Of a stretch of DNA of 64,000 nucleotides, positions 33,285 through 45,067 are shown piece by piece. How positions within the stretch are numbered: the stretch's first letter is position 1; every line of letters starts with the position of its first letter. Source of the stretch: Sorex araneus (taxonomy: Eukaryota > Chordata > Mammalia > Eulipotyphla > Soricidae); NCBI RefSeq assembly GCF_027595985.1, contig NC_073311.1, positions 28,857,892 to 28,921,891 on the forward strand. Reading direction: 5' to 3'. The notes beneath the pieces were generated by a model. The model ran no database searches and was not told where the DNA came from. It saw only the letters and a list, made by a program, of their open reading frames with translations. The position numbers were made by a program, and so were the translations under genes.

Positions 33285-33337
33285 ATAATGCTCTTGAATT
33301 CTACATTTTTTTAGTTCATCCTATATACATATATATG

Positions 33338-33370
33338 TGTGTTTGAATATATATATATATATATATATCA
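33338..33370. repeat. (TA)n microsatellite
   Basis: About 11 uninterrupted TA dinucleotides at 33348-33369 with a degenerate lead-in, ~60 bases beyond the RTE tail. Confidence 0.85.
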
Positions 33371-35545
33371 GTGACTTCTATTTGGATTTTTCTAACACGT
33401 TCATTCATAATTCTCTGCCTCATAAACATTATTTTCCACTGTTTTCTTGTTTAATTAACACTCACTTATATTGTTGCTTTGAGTTTATCATCAGGGAGTT
33501 TAGAATATTCAGATATATTTGAAGTCTTTTGTCATCATCCATCAATGTGGGTTGTTTCATGAGTGCTAGCAGTGAGCATCTGGGTTCCAGCCAGTGATGG
33601 AGTTTCATTAGCACAAATTTCAGACAGTGGTTGTAATATGAAACTAGATACTTATGGAGAATCTGCAATCATTAATATTCTTAGTAGCTATCATACTAAG
33701 ATCCAGGAGCCTAATTTCTGGTCAAGGCTTTGTACTCATTGAAACCTGACAGTGACTGTCTTATCAAAGTCTTAATGAACCTGAGTAGTGACCAGTGGTC
33801 ACAGTTGCAAGTACTCAATAGCATTTTTAGAACCGAGTTTACTTTCACGGTTGTCAGTGCTTTGTATTTGCCAGCCTTTAGCAACAACTGTTATGCCAAA
33901 ATCAAACAAATATGTTAGATTTAAATACAGTTATCTGTTAAACATACATTTACGAAACTGTTGCACAGTCTGAACTGGCTAGTGCTACTGCCGAATGTTC
34001 AGGATTAGGGGAGAGGGATGCTGAAAAACCTGTGTACCACAGTAGAAAAGCCCTGAATGGTGAGGCCACTGTCACAGTTGTCCACTGGCAGATCCATGTC
34101 AAGATTAAAATAGCCCACTGAGTATCTGGATATCATACTTTGGGAATATATGGGCAACTTTGTACAAAATTTCAAGTGTAAGAGAAATGATGACAGAAAA
34201 TTCTATTTTGGAACTGTCAAAGGGTAGCTTCCTGTCAATTATTTTTTCAACCTAAGGGGCCTGAACATCCTGTTTGAATGTTTAACATGTCTTGGATAGA
34301 AAGATTAAGGTAAGATGTGGTAATTAATCCAGAGTTTTGACGGAAAGCTTGACTAGATCCATTGAGAATGTTGGCTAAAGAATTGCATACTTGATCTTCT
34401 TTACCTTCTCTTCCTGAGCTAGATTCCCCCCACCTTCCTGAATTCTATAACCACAGCTACTGTGGGAAGTAATAGTATTCTGGAGAAAAAGAAAACTTAG
34501 TTTTAATGTGTATGTGTGTTTGTGTGTGCGTGCATGTGTATAAATTTTATAGAATGCTTATATTTAGAGTCACCTGAGTTTAGAACTGTATCATCAGTTA
34601 CATAGAATAGAGAATGGGTTGGAGCAATGGATATTATTCTTGTTCAATATGTTAAAAAGAGATTTTAAAAGAAAACACTATGTTTTTTTTTTGTTCTGAC
34701 ACTAATTTCATTGGCAATTTTTACAAAAGACCTAACGGTATTCATCTTTTGAAATTTATTTATCTCATCTCAGCCTCCACCTGAGTATTTTTGACTGAAT
34801 GCTGATTATACTTTAGCAGAGCAATTTAGATGGAAATCTTCAGAGCAAGAGGCACTTTATTTTCTAGTTATCAAAAATAAATACTTTGAACTCTTTAGCA
34901 CTGTAATAGTTTTTTTCTGAAGATGTTAACTTCTGGTTTCCAAATTTATCATGCTTCTAAAATGATGAGAAGTTTCAGCATACACAGATGACCGTCTCTG
35001 TGAACCACATTAGTAGCACATCCAGCTTGGTGACCTTCCCCTCCACAGGCTTTACTGTACAGCAATGATTAAGATGTCAAGTTCAGGTTCAGAGTTCACT
35101 ATCATCAGTTTGTCTCCTCAATAGAAGAATCTAAAAACTGGTTACTAAGCTTTCTGTCAAATTGAATATCCTTGCAATCCAAAGTAATGGAATTGGTCTC
35201 TACTCCTCTCTAAATTGCTATAGCTTCTACATGCCCTCTCTAAGATACCAAGATATGACATAGATTCACGTAGCTTCCCCACCTTCTGTGTCACATCAAT
35301 TTATGTCTTAAACCTTAGAAAATTCAATTGATTGTGATGTTTGGAAGAAAACATGGGAATTTTTAGACATTTTACTATAAGACAAATAATGCTATGGTAA
35401 CTTAATAATTATTGTAATTTAATCATATAGCTTTATAGCATAATTTATCTTATTTTACTGTATTCTCTTTTTATTCATCACTTATTAATGTATAATAAGC
35501 TGTATAGAAGGCCTTACCTTGTACAATGAAGAATTTTGACTCCCC
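33371..35545. other. Long stretch without recognised features
   Basis: About 2.2 kb of mixed composition with short frames only. I found no SINE head, L1 motif, RTE motif or clear coding frame. Highly diverged ancient repeats are possible. Confidence 0.45.
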
Positions 35546-35557
35546 ATGCAAATTAAA

Positions 35558-35818
35558 GGGCTGGAGCAATAGCACAGCGGGTAGGACGTTTGCCTTGCAC
35601 GTGGCGTGGCCCACCTGGAATTCATTCCTCCATCCCTGTTGGAGACCCTGGCAAGCTACCGATAGTATCCTGCTCATATAGCAGAGCCTGGGAAGCTACC
35701 TGTGGCGTATTTGATATGCCAAAAACAGTATCAAGTCTTACAGTGGAAACGTTACTGGTGCCCGCTCAAGCAAATTGATGAACAATGGGAGGAGAGTGCT
35801 GCAGTGCTACAGTGCTAT
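35558..35818 (+). mobile_element. RTE-tailed SINE
   Basis: Full copy: GGGCTGGAGCAATAGCAC, GGAGACCCTGGCAAGCTACC, ATTTGATATGCCAAAAACAG, GAAACGTTACTGGTGCCCGC, tail GCTGCAGTGCTACAGTGCTA. The region between the A and B boxes carries a small duplication (GTGGCGTGGCC). A 12-bp TSD (ATGCAAATTAAA) lies at 35546-35557 and 35819-35830. Confidence 0.95.
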
Positions 35819-36479
35819 ATGCAAATTAAAAGGTTACAATTATTAATTAATAGATGAGGTAATGTCAATAAAAGCTAATGACATCAATTTCCTCATTAAA
35901 CCTATTGTCATATTTTATTCATTACATTTTAAAGTAATAAATTAGTGTGATAGTAATTTTTCTTCTAATCTTTATTAAACTTCTAGATTTATAAATCATA
36001 ATCCATTATTTGTAGTATTTGTGAAATATTATGTCATCACGTCAATATTTTTAAAAATATACAAAATTACATATGGACAGGGTGTGGGAAAAAGCTCTTG
36101 TAATTCTAGTGCCTAGATAATAATCACTGTGTACCTAACTGTTCAGTTTCAATATTTCTTGTACAAATATCAACAAATTTATTTTTCACAATTAAATAGA
36201 ATGAGTTTAGATAAAAAAAATTCATTGTTTAAAAATCAATAATATATTTTTATGTTTTCTGTTGCTGCTTCTGTTAGAAACTCTAGTTGTTATTGTTATT
36301 TAGATTTTTTTAAACAAAATAAGTCCCTACAAGTCCTCAGTCATCTATACAGCTGCAGAACTATACACATATGACGATGTTCTGCTTAGAGAAATGTGGA
36401 ACATGAAGAAAAATAGAGACGAGGAAAAAATGCATGTCTTTCTCCAATACTTGAGGCCTAGCTTGATGAATTCTCAAAA

Positions 36480-36715
36480 AAAAAAAAAAATACCACCCAG
36501 GCCTGGAGAGAGCATAGCCCAAGAGAACATTCCTGGCCCTGCAGGGGGCAGCAGGGAGGCCTCAAAGGACTCAGTGTTACAGGCCCTGGGCAGCCCTTTG
36601 TCCTCCATCACTGCATTGAACTGCCGCTCGGCTTGTCCAAGTGTCAGCAGGAGTGGCCACGGACCCTCTGAGCCAAATGTGGTCGAGGCCTCAGATGAAC
36701 TAAAATAAATTAATA
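36480..36715. repeat. GC-rich block next to an A-run, unclassified
   Basis: A 15-base A-run (36477-36491) precedes ~210 bases much more GC-rich than the surroundings (GGCCCTGCAGGGGGCAGCAG; GCTCGGCTTGTCCAAGTG). It could be an old repeat or retro-copy. The 104-codon frame (36394-36708) has no recognised match. Confidence 0.35.
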
Positions 36716-37096
36716 GGAGAAGGGAAACGATGCCAACATTATTGAGATAGAAGCTATTTGAAATTTGGAAACAGAATCACTGTTTGGAAACCAGGATATA
36801 AATAAGTGGAAGTTCACACCAGAAAGATTTTCTTTGAACTTCTCTGAGAACTTGAAAATTTACCTTACTATCACATCCTATGATTTAATGCACTATTCTG
36901 AATTCCCACTCATGTTACACACTTGATATTTTTCATTTGGGGTTTGCTACTAAATTGTATTTATTATTGTATTATTGAAGTAATATTAGCTAGTAGTAAA
37001 AATAATTCTGCAGTTTTTCCTCCCAAAACTGAAGAAGGGATTTCCATGTGTTATTTTTATCCTAATAAATTTTTGAATGGTAATTTAACATAAAAT

Positions 37097-37328
37097 TGTA
37101 GCACTGTAGCACTGTCCTCCCTTTGTTCATCGATTTGCTCAAGCGGGCACCAGTAATGTCTACATTGTGGGACTTGTTACTGTTTTTGGCATAATAAGCA
37201 TGCCACAGGTAGCTTGCCCGGCTCTGCCATGAGGACAGGATACTCCGGTAGCTTGCCAGACTTTCTTAGAGGGATGGAGGAATGGAACCCGGGTTAAACG
37301 CCCTACCCGCTGTGCTATCACTCCAGCC
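37097..37328 (-). mobile_element. RTE-tailed SINE
   Basis: Minus-strand copy: tail TTGTAGCACTGTAGCACTGT, AAGCGGGCACCAGTAATG, TTTTTGGCATAATAAGC, GGTAGCTTGCCCGGCTC, GGAATGGAACCCGGG, and head CCCGCTGTGCTATCACTCC. There is a short deletion between the boxes (GGGTTAAACGCC). No confident TSD. Confidence 0.92.
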
Positions 37329-37739
37329 AATATAATATTAAAATATAAAAATAATAAAAAATCAATTTTGTCACATTTGAGAACATAACGATAAATAAAC
37401 CCTGGGCACTTCTGGCCCTCAAAAAAACCAAAAGTCAGTTAAATAGAAAGAATAAGCTGCATATAGCTACAGGTAATAGTTTTATTATAAACTCTACTCA
37501 TATATATATATGTGTATATATATATATATATAACACATAACGTATATATGCAAATAAATACAAATGTAGCCTCAAATGTAATGTATGTGTAGATGTAAAT
37601 ACACCAAAATTTAACATGAAATTTTTCTGATCTTTCTATTTATAGAATACAAAACACTAAGGTTAATTTTCTTTTTAAACTTTTATTTTGCTCAATGTAG
37701 TCAAATCTTGTTATTTAAAATTTTTATCCACAAAATTTT

Positions 37740-37872
37740 ATTTCATATTATTTATTTATTTGGTTTTGGGCCCACATCTGGTGGTACTCAGGAGGGACTA
37801 TGGCCTGCTGGGGATTGAACCCAGATAAGCCACAAGCAAGATAGCTGCTGTATTATCACTCCATTTCTCTCC
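37740..37872 (-). mobile_element. A-tailed SINE, old copy
   Basis: Antisense: TTTGGTTTTGGGCCCACATC, GGGGATTGAACCCAGATAAG, GCTGTATTATCACTCC. Part of the middle is deleted. Confidence 0.78.
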
Positions 37873-38189
37873 ACCACAAATTTTAACTTCCTTGACAATA
37901 CCATTTTATTTTGTTAAAACTCTATTCAGATAACTAAACACAATAAATTATATGGTTAGGATTGAAGTCTCCCTGGTTTTATAATTTATAACAGGGAAGG
38001 GATTTTTATGTTTTTCTAAATTGCTATCTTGTTATTATGGGTACAGTGGAGATTAAACTCTCTTACCACCTATACAAAAATTAATTAACACAGAAGACCT
38101 AACACTGTAATGCTTAAAAGAGCTTGCTCCTTTTAGCACTGCTGGAAGCAGCTAAGGGACCTTGAACAGTGCCACATGTAGCCCTACTG

Positions 38190-38370
38190 GCCTCCAGTAT
38201 GTTGCCCCAGACATTTAACTGTCATACTTGGGTGACCAAGAAGTACTAGGAGTGACTTCCTGCCCTGTGTACTACTTGAAATCTCTTACGCCACCACTAA
38301 TGAAATATCTTGTTTATAAAGTTGAATCTAGCCGGCCTCTTAGTTTTTCAGTATATGGCTAACTAAAGGT
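38190..38370 (+). repeat. Inverted repeat, left arm (unclassified)
   Basis: Matches the reverse complement of 39405-39600 over ~170 bases. Shared blocks in order: CAGACATTTAACT, GGTGACCAAGAAG, TAGGAGTGA, CTGTGTACTACTT, CACCACTAATGAAATATCTT and a TTTTCAGTAT block. Not recognised as any SINE or LINE in this window. Confidence 0.8.
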
Positions 38371-38492
38371 TAACTGATGAATATTTTCTCTGCTTTTAAA
38401 ATAATACGATCCCTTTACTTTTTCTTCTAAGTATAGAATGTTGGTACATTCTAGGCAGTGGAAATGTGTGAAGAACTTCAAGGAAAACCTTT

Positions 38493-38789
38493 TCAGATGA
38501 GGTCTCTAGCTTTCTGGTAGACAATGCAGTCACATATCTTTGTTGAAGGAACTAGTGTATCTTTTAGTTGTCCAAAAATAACTTTGAAATTTTGGGCCTG
38601 ATTTCCAGTGAACTGCATCCCATCAATCTTCCCCTCTTCTGAATTTGCTTCAACTGTATTCTGAGTTCTGTGCATCCATCTAGGGAAGCTCCAAGGGTAA
38701 GAGAGATCCTGGTGGAATGGGCTATGTAACTCCTGGAGTCCATTATGTTTCATTCTAGCTGGAGCATTAAATTGAGGATGTGAAACCAC
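38493..38789 (-). other. 98-codon open frame in the loop of the inverted repeat, unrecognised
   Basis: A minus-strand frame (…NAPARMKHNGLQELHSPFHQ…GMQFTGNQAQNFKVIFGQL…) with non-repetitive, protein-like composition. It opens with GTG or an internal ATG and has an upstream in-frame stop. I do not recognise the protein. A processed-gene fragment is plausible, but no A-tail or TSD was found. Confidence 0.3.
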
Positions 38790-39404
38790 ATTATTTCTTT
38801 CCCTCTAAGTTGATAGATGATGGTGTTCCAGACAATAAAGAGTCTGTGCAAGGTTAAAGTACGGATGACATGGGAAAAGTATCAGGTGGTAAGAGTGGAA
38901 TTAACATTGTAATAAAGGAATTTTTTTGTATTTAAAATTCTACTTTATTGCTTTTAAAGCACAAGGAGGATGATTTTGACTTATACATTACTGAGTAAAT
39001 TATTTAATGCTGAAAAAAAGGTTACAGAGCATGAAGGGTACTTATACTGTAGATTAATAACAATAATCTCTTGCCATGCATGGTAAATTGCATCAGCTGT
39101 CACTCATAATCAAATATTTAATAATGTAGTTTAATTCATTAGAACAGATTATTCTCTACTTCTTGTTTTTGTCATTTTGTTACAAATAATGACAACCTAG
39201 ACGGAATATGTAGATTACAGTGTAACATAGTTTATAAGAAAAACTTTTATGAAGATTTCTAAGAGTTTATCATGTGTGTGATAATAATCTCTTGAGAATA
39301 CTTTAATGATCTGGAACAGGAATGTATTGCCAATCACTTAAGATGATGACCTGAAAGAAATGGCATAAAAGACTGATTGACACTAAAATATGTTATTGAA
39401 TACT

Positions 39405-39600
39405 ACAGGTATACAATTGCCAAATACTGAAAACCAAGGATCTAGAAGCCAGCCAGAATCAACATTATCAACAAGATATTTCATTAGTGGTGTAGTGGGA
39501 GATCTCCTAAGTAGTACACAGGACAGGAAATCACTCCTAATGCTTCTTGGTCACCAAAGCATGAGAGTTAAATGTCTGAGTCCAACATCCTGGGGGTAGT
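39405..39600 (-). repeat. Inverted repeat, right arm (unclassified)
   Basis: Reverse-complement partner of 38190-38370, separated by ~1.03 kb. On the plus strand it reads AGATATTTCATTAGTGGTG, AAGTAGTACACAGGACAGG and CTTCTTGGTCACCAAAGC. Arms are ~80% identical by eye, so the pair is old or represents two insertions of one family. Confidence 0.8.
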
Positions 39601-39821
39601 TAGAGAAATGTCCGGACCAACTTAGGGTAGATTCTCTACAACATGATATTTGAATATAATTTATTTACATAGAAAAAGAGTCTAAGAAAATGTGAACCTA
39701 AAATGGTTACACATCTTCAAAACATGTTTAATTTTAAAGTGAGTCTATAAACATGAAATAAATGTACTGCTCATTTTGAGGGTTTACAATTGGGATATAG
39801 GGGCCTTAATATTTGGAAACT

Positions 39822-40069
39822 GGCCTGGAGCGATAACACAGAATGTCAGGCATTTGCCTTGCACACAGCCAACTTGCATTTGATTCCTCCATCACTCTTG
39901 GAGAGCCCAGAAAGCTACTGAGAATATCCCGCCCTCACGGGAGAGCCTGGCAAACTACCTGTGGCATATTCAATATGCCAAAAATAATAACAACCAGTCT
40001 CACAATGGAGACGTTACTGGTACCTGCTCAAGTAAATCATTGAACAACAGGACGGCAGTGCTACAATAC
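39822..40069 (+). mobile_element. RTE-tailed SINE
   Basis: Full copy: GGCCTGGAGCGATAACAC, GGAGAGCCCAGAAAGCTAC, ATTCAATATGCCAAAAATA, GGAGACGTTACTGGTACC, tail GGCAGTGCTACAATAC. A 12-bp TSD (TATTTGGAAACT) lies at 39810-39821 and 40070-40081. Confidence 0.95.
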
Positions 40070-40081
40070 TATTTGGAAACT

Positions 40082-40785
40082 AGTTTCATAAAATATTCAT
40101 TCAATACAAATAATAATTAGACCATAGCATAGAATGAGCATAAAGGTTAGAAAGTAAATTATGATTCAGAATCTATTAGTATTTCTAAATACTTTGAATG
40201 TCAGCAAATGGGCAATGAGTGTAGATTAAAATAAGATTAAGATTTTGACATCCCATTGCCACCCTCATGTGAGCTCATCTACCAGCCTTGTTCTTACAGA
40301 CTCATGAATATAACTCAAAAGAGATTAAGTAGCTGCAAATATTTATTAGACACTGGTCCTTGCTGAAACAGTAGAGGAAATCTCGGGAGAGGTGTGGGCC
40401 TAGTTCCCACTCTATCACACTCTATGAAACCCTGGGCAGCCATACTTACACTCCAACAACTGCCACCAGGCCTCCATACATCTCCAGACTACACAGTACT
40501 GATACACTATGTTACAATGCATCTCTAAACTCTACAATACTAACATCCCAATAAGAGCACACCAGATTAGATGGGAATGTAACATAGAATCCAATTAATC
40601 TTGACTAACAAAAACATTAACATAGAAGGCTTACCTTGCAACAATTTAGTAAACCCTCAGACAAAGACTTAATGGTGAGATACAACAATTTTCACAAATT
40701 TTCTTTTGCTGATATATGTTTTGATCATTCCATTATCTACTTGGTGGTAAACAAAAACATAAAATAAACTCTTGTGGGCCTGCTA
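40082..40785. other. No recognised feature
   Basis: Mixed sequence without a frame or repeat I can assign. Confidence 0.4.
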
Positions 40786-41300
40786 CAGGGGCCAGGTTTG
40801 AAGGTGGTTGTTAGGATGGAGACAGCGGTGGGGAGAAGTTGACAGTGGTGGTGGGTTTAGTTTTGGAATATTGAATGCCTGTAACAAATCATCATGAACA
40901 ACTTTGTAAACCATGGTGTTCAGATAATGTAGGGAGCAGCTTTACAAGCCTGGCTCTTATCTCCTAGTCAGAGCCTGGCTCTCTGATTCTAACAGAGGCT
41001 TGTAGCAAGGTTGCCACTATGGTCACCATTTGTTTCTCAATAGCCTATGCCTGTAACAAAAGGACATGTCAATCTGCATTTTCTGCATTTGTATGTGGGT
41101 CCAGACACCATTTCTCCGCAGCAGAAAAGGTATAAGTAGTAGCTGCTAGTAGAATAAACTCTCTTTCTCCTTGTTGCTTTCTGGCTCTGCTTCTGCTTCT
41201 GTTCATTTGGCTGTGTCCCCTTCTCAGTCCCACAAAGGGACCTCCCTGCTGGTCAGGACATGGGATCCCACAAGATAAAGTAGAAAAAATAAAATAAAGA
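40786..41300 (+). mobile_element. L1/HAL1-type 3' UTR, split by a solo LTR
   Basis: G-rich 3' UTR (GACAGCGGTGGGGAGAAG), then GGAATATTGAATGCCTG and AACAACTTTGTAAACCATGG, resembling the 3' end of the HAL1-like relic at ~21.0 kb. It is interrupted at 40928 by the LTR and resumes at 41273 with an A-rich end (AAATAAAATAAAG). Confidence 0.7.
40928..41272 (+). mobile_element. Solo LTR of an endogenous retrovirus (345 bp)
   Basis: Begins TGTAGGGA and ends TCCCACA (imperfect terminal inverted repeat, TG…CA). Flanked by a perfect 6-bp TSD AGATAA (40922-40927 and 41273-41278). U3/R layout is visible: TATAAG at 41131-41136 and AATAAA at 41153-41158, then a T/C-rich segment. There is no internal retroviral sequence, so it is a recombined solo LTR with no coding capacity. 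A 6-bp TSD is commonest in beta-like (class II) elements, but the class is inference. Confidence 0.9.
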
Positions 41301-42124
41301 ACTAGTCAATATTTTTAAATTGCTATAAAAATTATATATATCCCTTTAATCTATAGTCATTGTCAATCAATATAAATTTAAAAGGAACTTATAAATAACA
41401 TGGTATTATGAAATAATCAAATAGATTTTTATATGTAAGTTTGAACTAATTAATAAAGCATGAATGTCTTCAGAATGAGTCAAATAGGTCATAGATAGGT
41501 GAATATAACTACCCTATAAAATCTAAATAACAAAAACATTTAATAATAATAAAACATAATGTCTTATAATGGGCAAGAGAAAAGTATATTTTTTCACAAA
41601 AGTGAAACATTTTATTATACATGTTTAAAAATCATCATATTTTTAAAAAGAAATTTTATTCAAACCAGAAAATTTTACCCTTTTCATTATTAATCCATTT
41701 AGAATTGAGAGACAGATAAAGCCTGGGGGGGGGGAGGAAGCACTTAGTTGAAAAATTATTATTTTTTTATAAAACATGAGTCATTAAATTTCTTTCTTAT
41801 GAGTATTTCAGAAAGCAGAGGGGCATTACCTTTTGGTTCTGTAGTAATTCTTACACTTCAGAGATTTATTGAAATACTAGCTAGGACTCAATATAGAAAG
41901 AATAATAGAAAACAAAAATATACAGAGTTCTATTTAATATTCTGAGACAGAAAATGAGTAGTTTAAGACAATAGCAATCACAGATGAAAATTCTAATAGC
42001 TATTTGCAATTACAAAATCACATGGAAACCAAGAAGAAAAAGGGAAAAGGAATAATAAAAAACAAATCTGCTGGAGTCAGATACAAAAGATAATTACAAA
42101 GAAAAATTTTTTAAAGTTAAATAT
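41301..42124. other. AT-rich stretch, nothing recognised
   Basis: A G-run lies at 41726-41734. Otherwise A-rich with no assignable repeat. Confidence 0.4.
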
Positions 42125-42300
42125 ACTGAAGATCCAGTACACTGAATTGAGTACTTGCCTTGCATGCAGTCCAGATGGCCAAATCCAATTCTAATCATCC
42201 CAGGTAGTCCTCTGTGTACCCACAAGAGTGGTCTCTTAGTGCAGTGTCAGGAGCTATCTGAGATTATTGCTGGGCTTGACCTCAAAACAAAAATATACAT
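42125..42300 (+). mobile_element. A-tailed SINE, old copy
   Basis: GAGTACTTGCCTTGCATGCAG after a diverged head, CAGGTAGTCCTCTGTG, GTGCAGTGTCAGGAG, and end TGACCTCAAAACAAAAATA. Confidence 0.75.
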
Positions 42301-42459
42301 TCAATAAAAGTTAAAAAGAATGATAATGGTGTTAAATGAGAAATATCTTAAAATCAGATTCTCTTATATTTAAGTAAGAAATCTGGAACCATATGGCTGA
42401 ATGCCTGAATTTATAAATAAATAAATAAAAAGTAAATAAGGACAAAAAGACACTTCTCT

Positions 42460-42664
42460 ATTTTTTAAATTGGAATCACTGTAAGATAGATCCTTACAAA
42501 ACCGTTCATGATCAACTTTCAGTCATACAGTGTTCCAACATCTACCCCTCCACCTGTGTACATTTTCCATCACCCCAGAACTAAGGTCCCCAATTACCCT
42601 CCCATCACCCCCCACAACACCCCACCCCAGCCTGACCAGCCTGCCTCTATGATCTATGATCTAT

Positions 42665-42700
<36 letters not shown>

Positions 42701-43440
42701 CCGGCATTGTGGTTAGTAATAGTTACTGAAACATTATCATTTATATCCCTTTAATTAATTTTAGAACTCAATTCTTGTCCAATGTCTTCATTTTCAAATA
42801 TTATTGTCATACTGGCCCCTTCACTATCTTACCTCGCCTCTGCCCTACACACACTTGTAGTAGATTCCAACGATTGATCAGTCCTCCTACTTCCTATCCC
42901 TTGATATATATATATATATATATGTAAAAAATATATGTATCACAAACGAATGCAATCAGTCTATATCTGCCCATCTCCTTCTGACTCATTTCACTCAACA
43001 TGATAATTTCCACATCAATCCATTTACAAGCAAATTTTATGACTTCATTTTTCCTTACCACTATATAGTATTCCATTGTGTAGATGTATCATGATCTGTT
43101 CTCAGGCATTCAGGTTGTTTCCAGATTCCAGCTAATATGGATAGTGCTACAACGGGCATAGGACTGCAGACGGTGTTTCTGCTGTGTGTTTTTGGCGCCC
43201 CAGGGGATATTCCCAATAATGGTATTGCTGGGTCACATGGGAGTTCAATTTCTAGTTTTATGAGGAATGTCCATACTGTTTTCTAAAACGGCTTGACCAC
43301 TGAAAGAGAGTCCCTTTCTCCCTACATATGCAACAGCACTACAACACTAGTTGTTCTTATTTTTTTAGATGTGTGACAGTCTCTGTGGTTAAAGATACCT
43401 CACTGTTGTTTTAATAAGGATACTCCTCTTAAGGTAAGTC
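42460..43440 (-). mobile_element. LINE-1 3' end (ORF2 C-terminus and 3' UTR)
   Basis: Antisense L1 3' UTR (CCCCTCCACCTGTGTACATT; C-rich 42590-42640), then ORF2 C-terminus. On the minus strand 43076 downward reads MEYYIVVRKNEVIKFACKW and MLSEMSQKEM. Upstream, ATTGCTGGGTCACATGGG and GGAATGTCCATACTGTTTTC (43228-43290) are ORF2 antisense. It contains a (TC)n tract (42667-42697) and a (TA)n run at 42904-42922. No TSD identified. Confidence 0.88.
42645..42697. repeat. ATGATCT tandem copies followed by (TC)n
   Basis: CTATGATCTATGATCTATGA runs directly into about 14 TC dinucleotides, within the L1 3' UTR. Confidence 0.9.
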
Positions 43441-43766
43441 CACATTGTCTAACTCTTTTTCCTGTTCACCAAATTTTAGAATTGTTTCTTAGGCTGAAGA
43501 CATGTACAGGTAGCACCAACAATTCATAGTGATCTTGGGTAAGAATATTTCAAAATAAACCCCTAAAAATTCATGATAGTTCAAACAAGACTTGTTATGT
43601 TTTAATGTCCACTATATTCTATATAGTTCTGTCATTAGAGAAAGTTCAGAGTTTAAGATCTACTAAGAGTATACAGAGAAAAATCAGCAGGCTTTGATTT
43701 TCTGGGTCCTAATTGAAGAATAGTAGAATAACTTTGGTTTTAACTTTTTTGTTTTTCTTAATATTG

Positions 43767-44011
43767 GGAGACTGGATCAATAGCACAGCAGCTAGGGCAT
43801 TTGTCTTGCACGCGGCCGACCTGGGTTTGATTATTCCCTCCCTCTCGGAGAGTCCAGCATGCTACCGAGAGCATCCTGCCCACATGGCAGAGCCTGGCAA
43901 GCTACCCATGGGCATATTCAGTAACAAGTCTCACAATGGTGACATTACTGGTGCTTGCTCAAGCAAATCAATGAACAATGGGACGACAGTGCTACACTGC
44001 AGTGCTACAGT
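43767..44011 (+). mobile_element. RTE-tailed SINE with body deletion
   Basis: Head GAGACTGGATCAATAGCAC, CTCTCGGAGAGTCCAGC, GCAGAGCCTGGCAAGCTACC. It lacks the GATATGCCAAAA block (…GGGCATATTCAGTAACAAG). Tail segment GTGACATTACTGGTGC, then GACAGTGCTACACTGCAGTG. No sure TSD. Confidence 0.92.
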
Positions 44012-44084
44012 AAGAAAATTCCATAAAATTTTATGTTTTACTTAAATATTCTGACACTTTCCAATATAATATATTTTTAAATTT

Positions 44085-44190
44085 TCTATTAATGAATCAC
44101 TGTGGGGTACAGTTATATACTTACAAACTTTCGTGCTTGTGTTTCAGTCATACAATGATTGAGTACCCATCCCTCTACCAATATAAATTT
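44085..44190 (-). mobile_element. LINE-1, ~105-bp 3' terminal stub
   Basis: Antisense of the last ~100 bases of the L1 3' UTR only (GTGAATCACTGTGGGG-like start; TCATACAATGATTGAGTACC). Comparison with 5262-5345 and 50130-50225 shows the same block order. Extreme 5' truncation. Confidence 0.8.
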
Positions 44191-45066
44191 TTTATATTCA
44201 AGAATTGTTTCTATTGATGAAACATATTTAATTCTATGTACTCACTATTCACATATGAATAAAAGTAGCAAATACATGACAAATGGTGATATATTAACAT
44301 GATATTTACTAAAATTCATCAGGTTGGTTCAACAAACTGTCAATAAATATAACATTGTTATCTATGACATTTCAGTGGGGACTATGCATTGAATTATGAT
44401 TTAACGGTTTATATTCTGCCTCATATAATGTTGAAATGCTATCACTAGTCTGAGAAGTTTATGATTTTTGTCTATTGTTGAAGAGACAGTGTAGTATTTT
44501 ACTAAGTTTTTTTAAAATGAAAGTCTTTATAATGATATTCTGAATGATTATAGTTCCAGAAAATATCATTTAAAAATAAGTTTATATGGTTTCTATGTCT
44601 GAAGACAAAAACAAACAATGCTTCCCATTTAATTGAATTTATATAATATTTGAAAACAAATGTTTAATCATTTTCTAACTCTTTGTTGACCACTGATGCC
44701 TGGAATAACTTAATATCTTGAGCTTCCATTAAAACTTTATTTATGAGTGTCAGTAATTACAGTTTTGGCATTAAATTGATAAAACTTAGTCTAAACAATA
44801 AATTAGGCTTCTTACAATATCCTAACATTTAGGATATAGTAGCTTTGTTGTACAGTTTCCTTTGGTATGCATTGAATAGAAATTGCCTACAGTCCTTATT
44901 TCCCAAACTAATTGAATAGTGATTCTTGGTCACAGTAATTTGGATTTTGTATGGGCATGAGAATTTATTCGTATGAAGTTAATAAATTTTTAATTTGTTT
45001 TGTTTTTGGCTTAATATAGTGAAATATGCCATATATTCAGAAAAATATTCAACTCATATATATATG
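44191..45066. other. AT-rich stretch, nothing recognised
   Basis: No repeat or coding frame assigned. Confidence 0.45.
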
Positions 45067-45067
45067 A

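Noticed and set aside
35546-35553. ATGCAAAT octamer as a regulatory site
   Set aside because: It is part of the 12-bp TSD of a SINE, and a single octamer in AT-rich DNA is expected by chance.
36394-36708. 104-codon plus frame across an A-run and GC-rich block
   Set aside because: It crosses a 15-base A-run encoding Lys and has no recognised similarity. It is better described as an unclassified GC-rich block.
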